DNA from: a virus
Virus record (IMG/VR): IMGVR_UViG_3300017786_005342
Coordinates: 1 to 24,564 of that record
Length of the DNA: 24,564 nt
Direction: 5' to 3' (one strand)
A program made the position numbers and the translations under genes. The notes beneath the pieces were generated by a model that worked only from the letters and a program-made list of their open reading frames with translations, had not been told where the DNA came from and ran no database searches. Within the stretch, counting starts at the first letter, position 1, and the number at the start of each line of letters is the position of its first letter. Below, in pieces: positions 15,843 through 21,921 of the stretch.

Positions 15843-16549
15843 AATTATTAAATGAAATATTATTTATTGTACAAGCAAGACTTAACTCATCTCGATTGCC
15901 TGGGAAAATGCTTAAACCTTTCTCCAATACAACATTATTTGATATTACACTAGAAAAAGTTAATAAAAGTATTATACCTCCTAGTTCTTTTTATGTATCA
16001 ATTAATGAAAAGGAACTTATTGAGGCAGCAAATAAACATAAAGTAAACATATATTTAAGGAGTGACCAAAGTATACGTAATGATGATATAAACCCCTTTA
16101 GTGTAAAGGAATTATTTGAATGGAGAGAATTACCTTTTAAATATTTTATTATTATGAATGCATGTAATCCACTAGTAAAGATAGAAACTATAAACAATTT
16201 TGTAAAAGAATTTCAAAAAATTAAGGGAGGATTATTATCAGTTAAAAAACATAAACACTGGTTTTACACCCCTGAAGGTAAGTTTGTCCAACACAGTACA
16301 GGTGGAAATAGGGCACGTATGACATTTAATAGCAAATACGTACAACCTTTATACTCAAATGGACCTATTAAAGGTGGATTAATATCAGATTTAAAAAATA
16401 ACATTTATTGTTGGGATCAACAGAGTAAACCTAATGTATTTATATACCCTGATGATGAATATACTGACATAGACTATCAACATGAATTTGATATTTCAGA
16501 ACAACTTTATATAAAAAGAAATGAAATTATTAGCAATAGGACCATCTGA
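15839..16549 (+). CDS. Cytidylyltransferase, SpsF/NeuA-like (copy 2)
   Basis: A 236-aa paralogue of the gene at 14126. It has the same N-terminal loop type (FIVQARLNSSRLPGKMLKPF), the same central strand (ACNPLVKIETI) and the C-terminal Asp pair in YTDIDYQ, so the catalytic framework is kept. It carries an insertion with basic and aromatic residues (HKHWFYTPEGKF, about 137-148) and a QHSTGGN loop. Its start overlaps the divergent NeuB-like gene by 4 nt (ATGA), pairing those two as a second synthase/activator module. It may activate a second acid sugar with CTP. Other nucleotidyltransferases with this fold (for example KdsB) have different start motifs. Confidence 0.75.
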   Translation: MKLLNEILFIVQARLNSSRLPGKMLKPFSNTTLFDITLEKVNKSIIPPSSFYVSINEKELIEAANKHKVNIYLRSDQSIRNDDINPFSVKELFEWRELPFKYFIIMNACNPLVKIETINNFVKEFQKIKGGLLSVKKHKHWFYTPEGKFVQHSTGGNRARMTFNSKYVQPLYSNGPIKGGLISDLKNNIYCWDQQSKPNVFIYPDDEYTDIDYQHEFDISEQLYIKRNEIISNRTI

Positions 16550-17300
16550 TTCAACTATACAGTTAGGAGAAAAACTTAAAAACCTAAACCCTGATATAAA
16601 AACTATTGGGTTGCATAGAGCATTTCCTTATTTAAAACAAAACCATAATATTGATTTAGACTATTGGACATGGGGAGATCCTAACTCAACACAAATGGGT
16701 TTTGATTATATTAAAAATAATCCTAATGAACCTATTCCTCACATAATTTTACCTAAATGGTCTAAAACTATATCTACATTTAATAATCTATCTGGAACTA
16801 CTCAACTAAATAGATATCCCAAAAGAATTAGAGAATATGAGGATACTCTTCAAAAATTTGAAAAAAAAGGTAAAGTTACATTTATTGAAAATGCTTTGCC
16901 TACAAAAGGAATTAAAGATACACAATTAATTACAAACCCCAAATTAAGGTTTTCAGATCAATTTACAATTTTTGGCACAGTACCATTTGATGGTATTCAT
17001 GCGGAATCAAACTGGGCTTTAGAAAATAAATTTACATCCTTAATACTTCCTACGTGTTACTATTTGGGAGCAAAGGAAGTATATTGTATTGGGTTCGATA
17101 ATAGAGGTACCGGAATAAATAGAACAATACCTCTTCTTAATAATAACCAAAACCACATCCAAAAGTTTTTATCTAAATACCCAAAGTGGGTTAATGATTG
17201 GAAGCCTTATCATAATATGAACATATATAGTATTACTCCTGATAAATTTTCCCCCATCAACCAAATAATGGAATATAAATCAATAAAAGAATTAAAATGA
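16521..17300 (+). CDS. Possible GT42/DUF115-like transferase
   Basis: A 259-aa protein that starts with a Rossmann-like strand-loop (LLAIGPSDST, residues 3-12). In its C-terminal half it has LILPTCYYLGAKEVYCIGFD (about 173-192). A strand of the form hydrophobic-LGxKE(I/V)Y-x-x-G-x-D is typical of GT42 sialyltransferases (CST-I/II) and of the DUF115/MptE-like domain found in Maf flagellin glycosyltransferases, both of which handle nonulosonic acids. That match and the place directly after the CMP-sugar genes (29-nt overlap) suggest a transferase that uses the CMP-nonulosonate. The catalytic His of GT42 is not obvious, so the call is tentative. It is coupled to the SGNH-like gene by a 4-nt overlap. 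Confidence 0.42.
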   Translation: MKLLAIGPSDSTIQLGEKLKNLNPDIKTIGLHRAFPYLKQNHNIDLDYWTWGDPNSTQMGFDYIKNNPNEPIPHIILPKWSKTISTFNNLSGTTQLNRYPKRIREYEDTLQKFEKKGKVTFIENALPTKGIKDTQLITNPKLRFSDQFTIFGTVPFDGIHAESNWALENKFTSLILPTCYYLGAKEVYCIGFDNRGTGINRTIPLLNNNQNHIQKFLSKYPKWVNDWKPYHNMNIYSITPDKFSPINQIMEYKSIKELK

Positions 17301-17917
17301 AAGATGTAGAACATGTAATACATACTGTAGGGGATAGCCATGCTTTTCAACATGGATGTATTGAACCAATTCCTTCAAGGATAGTACAACATCATTTAGG
17401 TCCTGTATTATGTTATAGTTTTGGAAAAGAAAAACTAAAAAGATGTGATATTCGTAATTTTAATATTAAAAATGGGGATAGTATTATATTTTGTTTAGGA
17501 GAAATAGATTGTAGATGTCATATCCATAAACATATAAATGATAAAGTTAGTTATCAAAACATTATAGATTACATTGTTGATAATTATTTTGAAGCTATTA
17601 ATTTAAATATAGAAACATCTCAAATAAACCTTAAAAACATTTGTGTTTATAATGTTGTCCCACCAATCCAAATTGATAATACCCCAGAAGATCCTACTTT
17701 CCCCTTTTTAGGTAGTGATGAAGAACGTAAGGAGTATGTTTTATATTTTAATAAAAAACTAAAAGAAAACTGTAAAAAATATAGATATGTTTTTTTTGAT
17801 ATCTACAACCATTACACTGATGAAAATGGGTTTTTAATTAAAGATTTAAGTGATGGAAATGTACACCTTAAGGATAAATCTTATCTGAGAGATTTTATAT
17901 TAAAAAATAATATATAA
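17297..17917 (+). CDS. SGNH/GDSL-hydrolase-like protein
   Basis: A 206-aa protein with the marks of the SGNH esterase fold: block I is Gly12-Asp-Ser14-His (GDSH, nucleophile Ser14), GEIDCR at 68-73 stands where block III is expected, and Asp186-Gly-Asn-Val-His190 (DGNVHL) near the C-terminus supplies the Asp and His of block V, with one residue more than the usual D-x-x-H. SGNH enzymes in glycan clusters add or remove O-acetyl groups on sugars. Here it could edit acetylation of the nonulosonic acid or its glycan, but acetyltransferase activity is equally possible. No signal peptide is present, so it should act in the cytosol. It is followed by a 13-nt gap, the largest in this part of the island. 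Confidence 0.65.
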   Translation: MKDVEHVIHTVGDSHAFQHGCIEPIPSRIVQHHLGPVLCYSFGKEKLKRCDIRNFNIKNGDSIIFCLGEIDCRCHIHKHINDKVSYQNIIDYIVDNYFEAINLNIETSQINLKNICVYNVVPPIQIDNTPEDPTFPFLGSDEERKEYVLYFNKKLKENCKKYRYVFFDIYNHYTDENGFLIKDLSDGNVHLKDKSYLRDFILKNNI

Positions 17918-17930
17918 AAGCAAATAAAAT

Positions 17931-19121
17931 ATGGAAAAAATAACATTTTGCATACCAAGTAAGTCTAACTTGCGTTACCTAAAAACTTGTATTCCGTCTA
18001 TTAGAAAAAATGCTCATAGAAAGGATCATGATATTATTATTTTTGTTGACTCAGATGATGATGGTACAGTTGAATGGTTAGAACAAGTTAAAGAAAATTA
18101 CAATTTAACTTATTATGTAAACCCCCATTTAGGTAAAAAATTATTTGGAATTGGCAAGGCATATGATTATTGTATAGAGCATTCAACAACGGATATATTC
18201 ATGATCTTTCATGCTGATATGATGTTGGGTATTGACGCTGATTTAAACGCATTTAACCACTTAAAAAGCAAAACAGTTGTATGTTCAACACGGGTTGAAC
18301 CCCCAATCCATCCTAATGGTGGTGAGAAAATATTACAACACTTTGGGATGTGGCCTGAAGAATTTAAATCAAAAGAATTTGATGAGTTTGTTGAATTACA
18401 ACTTAATAATGATCAAGTTACTGAGGGCATATTTGCCCCCTGGATGATGTATAAAGAAGAATTTTTAGCCATGGGTGGACATGATCCTAGATTACATTCA
18501 GCTAGGGAAGACTCTGATGTGTTTAATCGTTTATTATTAGGTGGATTTGAGTTTAAACAACCATGGAATAGTTTAGTTTATCATTTAACAGGTAGGGGAG
18601 GTCAATTTCAACATGGCAAAATAACCCAAGATGAAACACAAAAAAGTGATGAATGGAGAAGATTAATGAATAATTCAACTAGAGAGTTTATTAGAAAATG
18701 GAAATCCACAGTTAAACATACTCCTTTAATGAAACCCATAGTATCCCCAATTTATGATATTGGCATTCAAATAATAAATAGTAATGAAAATTTATTAGAA
18801 GCACTGGAGCCTTGGGGACATAATATTTATATTGACTTAGATTATGGTGATTATATAGATAAAGAACAACCTAATACTGAAGATAATTTAATACTAAAGC
18901 TTTATCCTATTGATGAAAAACCTAAAAACGATATAGTTATAAGAATAGATGGAAAAACATTTACCCAACAAGATTTTTTATATCTGCAAGAAATGGGTAA
19001 TATTATTTTTAAAAGTGGCGAAATAGGAAAATTTAAAGTAGGTAATTTAGTTATAAAGATTAACAAAATTTCTGAAATTCAATCTAATTTAATTCAATGT
19101 TTAGTAGATTATGAATCTTAA
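17931..19121 (+). CDS. GT2-family glycosyltransferase with extra C-terminal domain
   Basis: A 396-aa protein. The N-terminal GT-A domain starts ITFCIPSKSNL and has the nucleotide-binding acidic run at 40-44 (DSDDD). The DxD-equivalent strand is FHADMML (93-99), with His94 and Asp96 in place of a full DxD. GGHDPRLHSAREDSD (about 182-196) is the acceptor-side ED motif. Residues about 270-396 form a separate domain beginning near PIYDIGIQI, rich in acidic residues and Ile/Tyr strands, with no family I recognise. It may bind an acceptor or target protein. It is the last glycosyltransferase of the island. Its leader is A/T-rich with no Shine-Dalgarno sequence, and the next gene starts 1 nt after its stop. 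Confidence 0.82.
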   Translation: MEKITFCIPSKSNLRYLKTCIPSIRKNAHRKDHDIIIFVDSDDDGTVEWLEQVKENYNLTYYVNPHLGKKLFGIGKAYDYCIEHSTTDIFMIFHADMMLGIDADLNAFNHLKSKTVVCSTRVEPPIHPNGGEKILQHFGMWPEEFKSKEFDEFVELQLNNDQVTEGIFAPWMMYKEEFLAMGGHDPRLHSAREDSDVFNRLLLGGFEFKQPWNSLVYHLTGRGGQFQHGKITQDETQKSDEWRRLMNNSTREFIRKWKSTVKHTPLMKPIVSPIYDIGIQIINSNENLLEALEPWGHNIYIDLDYGDYIDKEQPNTEDNLILKLYPIDEKPKNDIVIRIDGKTFTQQDFLYLQEMGNIIFKSGEIGKFKVGNLVIKINKISEIQSNLIQCLVDYES

Positions 19122-19122
19122 A

Positions 19123-19362
19123 ATGATTAAATGTGTTAAATGCAATGAAGATATGCCTGAATTAAGATTAACTAAATTTGGGTATAATTTTTGTGTAAAT
19201 TGTTCAACAGTTGGTGCTAAAAAGGGAATACCTGTAGTAAAAGGTACTGGGGACCACACTTGGAATGAAATAGAAATAGTAGAAGAAAATGAATATACTA
19301 ACACTAGATGGAGGGATGATCTTGACCCAGACGAACATTTAGTGGAACTAGGAATTGAATAA
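19123..19362 (+). CDS. Small C4 zinc-finger protein
   Basis: A 79-aa protein with one zinc finger: Cys4 and Cys7 (KCVKC) pair with two cysteines of CVNC at about 25-28. The finger recalls TraR/DksA C4 domains, and the rest is acidic with a WNEIEIVEEN strand. I chose the ATG at 19123, 1 nt after the previous stop and directly before the Cys pair; an ATG at 19111 would add four residues and overlap the upstream gene by 11 nt. Function unknown; DNA- or RNA-polymerase-binding is possible. It marks the return from glycan genes to typical phage genes. Confidence 0.7.
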   Translation: MIKCVKCNEDMPELRLTKFGYNFCVNCSTVGAKKGIPVVKGTGDHTWNEIEIVEENEYTNTRWRDDLDPDEHLVELGIE

Positions 19363-19364
19363 AT

Positions 19365-19979
19365 ATGCCAAAACCAAAACCATTATCTAAGGAAATGATA
19401 GTGGCAGCTCAAGCTAATACTAAATCAAATATGGCGGCTGCCAGATACTTACATGTTTCTTATCAGCATTATAAGAGATATGCCAAAATGTATAAACTCT
19501 TTGAAAATCATAAAAACCAGAGCGGAAAAGGTATACCTAAATTTTTAAAAGGTAAAGGCAAAGAACCCGCTCTTTTGGATATAATTGAAGGAAGAGTATC
19601 GGCTGCTCATTTTACTCCTGCAAAAATAAAGTATCGTTTAATAGAAGCTGGATATTTATTAGAGCAATGTTCAAAATGTGGCTTTAATGAACGAAGAGTT
19701 CTTGATTACAAAATGCCACTATTGTTACACTTTAAAGATAATAATAAATCTAATTATAGTCAAAATAATATAGAATTATTATGTTATAACCACTATTTTC
19801 TTACAGTAGGAGACATTTTTACTGATAAAGACAAACAACAAATAGAATCTCATAGAGAACACTTCAAAACTACTGATGCTGTAAATTGGGAATTAGATGA
19901 TTATGATGTTGAAAGATTTAAAGAATTGGGGCTTATAGATGATGATGATGAAACTCATCAATATATTTCAAGAATATGA
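19365..19979 (+). CDS. HNH-like protein with N-terminal helix-turn-helix
   Basis: A 204-aa protein. Residues about 11-45 (KSNMAAARYLHVSYQHYKRYA region) form a helix-turn-helix like those of homing endonucleases and phage regulators. A HNH/zinc region follows: Cys102 and Cys105 (CSKC) with Cys140 and His143 (CYNH) as ligands, His122 (LLHFKDNN) at the catalytic-His position, and Asn135 (NNIELLC). The usual D/E-H pair reads Leu-His, so nicking activity is uncertain. The C-terminus is acidic. Such proteins in T4-like phages can be free-standing homing nucleases or domesticated DNA-binding proteins. It follows the zinc-finger gene by 2 nt. Confidence 0.72.
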   Translation: MPKPKPLSKEMIVAAQANTKSNMAAARYLHVSYQHYKRYAKMYKLFENHKNQSGKGIPKFLKGKGKEPALLDIIEGRVSAAHFTPAKIKYRLIEAGYLLEQCSKCGFNERRVLDYKMPLLLHFKDNNKSNYSQNNIELLCYNHYFLTVGDIFTDKDKQQIESHREHFKTTDAVNWELDDYDVERFKELGLIDDDDETHQYISRI

Positions 19980-20134
19980 AACGAAACAAAAAACATTCTA
20001 AATTAATTAGAGATTATGATTCCCAAAAATCTAAACACTTAGAAAAACTAGCATCAAAAACCTTGGATAATGACGAAAAATTTCGTAAATTAAAATCAAA
20101 ACCCATTAAAGGTAATTTTCTTAAAAACTTTTAA
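19976..20134 (+). CDS. Small basic protein, 52 aa
   Basis: ATG at 19976 overlaps the stop of the HNH-like gene by 4 nt (ATGA), and the frame runs to TAA at 20132-20134, one base before the next ATG. The 52-residue product is lysine-rich (MKRNKKHSKL at the start, LKSKPIKGNF near the end) and predicted mainly helical. The overlap on one side and the 1-nt gap on the other are what one expects of a real gene. Function unknown; nucleic-acid binding is plausible from charge alone. Confidence 0.6.
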   Translation: MKRNKKHSKLIRDYDSQKSKHLEKLASKTLDNDEKFRKLKSKPIKGNFLKNF

Positions 20135-20135
20135 A

Positions 20136-20441
20136 ATGAAAATTCGAAAAATAGAATTTGATACTGAAGAAGAAATGGAAAAGGTAATTAATGAAAGTAA
20201 CTATAAGTTCCATAAATTTATAGTTGATTCCGCCCTCAAAAATCTTGAATCAGAAAAAAAAGAAATTACTATAATGTCTATTTTAACTAAAGACACAAAC
20301 ACTACATTTGATATTATCTTGGAACCTGAATACATGGTAGAAACCTTAGAAATTAATCTATCAGTAATGGAAGACTTTGAAGATTATGAGCGTTGTCAAA
20401 AAATAGTTGACGCTATAAATTATCTTAAATCAAAACAATAA
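20136..20441 (+). CDS. Hypothetical 101-aa protein
   Basis: An acidic 101-aa protein without cysteines. The outline is beta-alpha-beta-beta-alpha: strand IRKIEF, a helix to about residue 37, a strand pair (EITIMSILTK and FDIILEP), and a C-terminal helix (EDYERCQKIVDAINYLKS). This resembles small single-domain phage proteins of unknown role, and I do not recognise the family. It starts 1 nt after the small basic protein and ends 2 nt before the lysozyme-like gene, so it may be co-expressed with the lysis protein. No membrane segment is present, so it is not a holin. Confidence 0.7.
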   Translation: MKIRKIEFDTEEEMEKVINESNYKFHKFIVDSALKNLESEKKEITIMSILTKDTNTTFDIILEPEYMVETLEINLSVMEDFEDYERCQKIVDAINYLKSKQ

Positions 20442-20443
20442 TC

Positions 20444-21025
20444 ATGAAAAACTTTATCATAATAGTTGTGTGCGGAATTATTCTGCCATTAATAATGGCA
20501 TTTACTAGTATTAAACAAACCCAACAAATTAAAGTAACAAACCTAGAGCCAAAAGCTATAGTTGAAATCAAACCTAAACTTGAAATTGAATTAGTAGAAA
20601 TTAAACTTAAGGGGCATACTGAATTTTTAGATGCTATAGGACATAGAGAAAGTGGTAATAGATACTATATTGTAAACAAGTTTGGATACATGGGTAAATA
20701 CCAGTTTGGGAAATCAACTCTTAAAGGATTAGGATTTAAAATAACCCAAGATGAATTTTTAAATAGCCCATACATTCAAGAAAAAGCAATGCAGGAATTA
20801 TTGCTTCATAATAGAAAAAAACTAGATAAATGGATATGTAAGTATCAAGGAAAGGAATTGCATGGTATTTTAATTACTGAATCTGGAGTTCTTGCTGCAG
20901 CTCATTTGGCTGGGGCAGGAAATGTTCGTAAATTCTTTAGGAAAGGGTATGAATTTGAAGATGGATTTGGGACAAAAATGACATCGTATATGACACAATT
21001 TAGTGGCTATTATTTAAACCTATAA
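20444..21025 (+). CDS. Membrane-anchored lysozyme-like transglycosylase
   Basis: A 193-aa protein with an N-terminal hydrophobic segment (residues about 3-20) that acts as signal peptide or membrane anchor. A Lys/Glu-rich linker follows, and then a lysozyme-fold domain from about residue 57. The catalytic Glu is Glu69 in GHRESGNR, and GYMGKYQFGKSTLKGLG (81-97) is the substrate-cleft strand pair of lytic transglycosylase-like endolysins in phages of Bacteroidota. It should cleave the peptidoglycan glycan strand. Use in lysis (signal-arrest-release endolysin) or as a virion-associated muralytic enzyme are both possible; the N-terminal segment favours export. No holin is recognisable beside it. 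Confidence 0.83.
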   Translation: MKNFIIIVVCGIILPLIMAFTSIKQTQQIKVTNLEPKAIVEIKPKLEIELVEIKLKGHTEFLDAIGHRESGNRYYIVNKFGYMGKYQFGKSTLKGLGFKITQDEFLNSPYIQEKAMQELLLHNRKKLDKWICKYQGKELHGILITESGVLAAAHLAGAGNVRKFFRKGYEFEDGFGTKMTSYMTQFSGYYLNL

Positions 21026-21043
21026 TATTTATAATAAAAAATT

Positions 21044-21181
21044 ATGGCTAAAAAGGGTTTATACGGTGAAGTTACAATAAAAACAAGAAAAAAACGACCA
21101 GGTGTTCATTCAAAAACAAAAACATCAAAATTAAAAGGAAGTAAAAACTATGTTAAATTATATAGGGGGCAAGGCAAATAA
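21044..21181 (+). CDS. Small, very basic conserved-looking phage protein (45 aa)
   Basis: The frame from ATG 21044 to TAA 21179-21181 encodes MAKKGLYGEV followed by a Lys/Arg/Ser-rich tail ending YRGQGK. The MAKKGLY start with a basic tail recalls a family of tiny proteins in T4-like phages of marine bacteria. Its function is not known to me. It starts 18 nt after the lysozyme-like gene; the leader is TATTTATAATAAAAAATT, with no Shine-Dalgarno sequence. With 45 residues and more than a third Lys/Arg, it probably binds nucleic acid or acidic protein surfaces. Confidence 0.65.
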   Translation: MAKKGLYGEVTIKTRKKRPGVHSKTKTSKLKGSKNYVKLYRGQGK

Positions 21182-21182
21182 T

Positions 21183-21335
21183 ATGAATATAACTGTAACT
21201 CAATTATTTAATAATATGACAGATGCAGATTTTTTAGTATTACATGAAACCGGAGAGTTAAAAAACTTTTGCTATGCTTTATCTTTAGATTTACAACCAA
21301 AAACCTATGGAAAAGATCACACTTACACAGCATGA
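21183..21335 (+). CDS. Small hypothetical protein, 50 aa
   Basis: I use the ATG at 21183, one base after the stop of the basic protein, instead of the upstream in-frame ATG at 21150 that would run through it. The 50-aa product is acidic and helical (MNITVTQLFNNMTDADFLVL at the start) with one Cys. It is not a family I recognise, though the DADF-x-x-LHETGELK stretch looks like a coherent helix-loop-helix. Its last 29 nt overlap the next open frame, which reads the same bases in another frame. Confidence 0.5.
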   Translation: MNITVTQLFNNMTDADFLVLHETGELKNFCYALSLDLQPKTYGKDHTYTA

Positions 21336-21501
21336 ATGGTATGATGCCATGAAACTTCCTACACCTCATAGGAATAAGAAAAAATACTATAGAAAAGAAA
21401 AACATAAGAAAATGGGAACCAAATTTGGTTCCCATAATTATTTTTCGTATATTTACAGAGTAAAATTAAGGTTATGGCACTTTGGGAATTTAGAAATTTA
21501 A
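21307..21501 (+). CDS. Small basic protein crossing a terminator hairpin (64 aa)
   Basis: The frame starts MEKITLTQHEW and continues with PTPHRNKKKYYRKEKHKK, a basic stretch like other tiny phage proteins. The hairpin at 21414-21433 lies inside the codons for residues 36-43, so the remaining 21 residues up to the stop at 21499-21501 would be translated only from read-through RNA. The tail also overlaps the first 28 nt of the next gene. The first 35 residues look like a conserved core and the rest like a non-conserved extension. The gene may be real but with a drifted 3' end. Confidence 0.5.
   Translation: MEKITLTQHEWYDAMKLPTPHRNKKKYYRKEKHKKMGTKFGSHNYFSYIYRVKLRLWHFGNLEI
21414..21445 (+). terminator. 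Probable Rho-independent terminator hairpin
   Basis: GGGAACCAAATTTGGTTCCC (21414-21433) is a perfect 20-nt palindrome: a 7-bp stem GGGAACC/GGTTCCC around AAATTT. It is followed by ATAATTATTTTT, with five T at 21441-21445. The GC-rich stem stands out in an AT-rich region. The T-run starts 7 nt after the stem, so strength is uncertain, and the perfect symmetry would also suit a dimeric protein site. Confidence 0.6.
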
Positions 21502-21911
21502 ATAAACATGGCAATTACAGAAAACGAATTATCCACACTGAAGGTACATTAAACATACCGGGTAGTGGGTTTGGCCCTTCTGTATTAGCAAATAGATTTA
21601 AATACAAGTACACCCACCCTATTTACCCTCCTATGATTTGGAAACATGAGGGTAAAACATATTTGATGCCTTTATGGAAAGAAGTATTAAATGGTACTAC
21701 ACTTAATGATGTAGAATGGGTTAAACCAAAACCTAAAGTTGTAGTTAAACAAGAACCTATTGTAATTACTTCTGCTAGTTCATCTAGTGATAAAACTTAT
21801 ACTACAACATATTACCCCGATTCAGGTAAGTTCTGGTGTGATTGTCCTGGAATGTGGAGAAGTGGAGGTAATTGTAAGCATGTGAAACAAATGAGAAAAG
21901 AAAATAAATAA
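21474..21911 (+). CDS. SWIM-type zinc-finger protein
   Basis: A 145-aa protein whose C-terminus has a SWIM zinc finger, C-x-C-x(n)-C-x-H: FWCDCPGMWRSGGNCKHV (about residues 121-138), with the two close cysteines, a later cysteine and a histidine. SWIM domains bind DNA or proteins and occur in transposases and recombination partners. The N-terminal part (GSGFGPSVLANRFKYKYTHP, about 30-49) looks like a small beta domain. A Ser/Thr-rich linker separates the two. It is preceded by TTAAGGTTATG, where AAGG may serve as a ribosome site, and it ends 7 nt before the DNA ligase, so a role in DNA metabolism with the ligase is possible. Confidence 0.7.
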   Translation: MALWEFRNLNKHGNYRKRIIHTEGTLNIPGSGFGPSVLANRFKYKYTHPIYPPMIWKHEGKTYLMPLWKEVLNGTTLNDVEWVKPKPKVVVKQEPIVITSASSSSDKTYTTTYYPDSGKFWCDCPGMWRSGGNCKHVKQMRKENK

Positions 21912-21921
21912 AGGTTATATG
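21906..21921 (+). promoter_or_regulatory. Repeated leader with Shine-Dalgarno-like AAAGG before DNA ligase
   Basis: AAATAAAGGTTATAT stands directly at the ATG of the ligase (21919). The identical 15 bases precede the ATG at 23259, and AAGGTTATG precedes the SWIM gene (21474). The AAAGG is a plausible ribosome site with 4-5 nt to the start. This contrasts with most other genes in the window, which have no such box. Confidence 0.5.

Noticed and set aside
21019-21038. Third promoter-like copy, CCTATAATATTTATAATAAA
   Set aside because: It matches copy 2 in only 15 of 20 bases, includes the last codons of the lysozyme-like gene and lies only 5 nt before the next ATG, too close to act like the two better copies.
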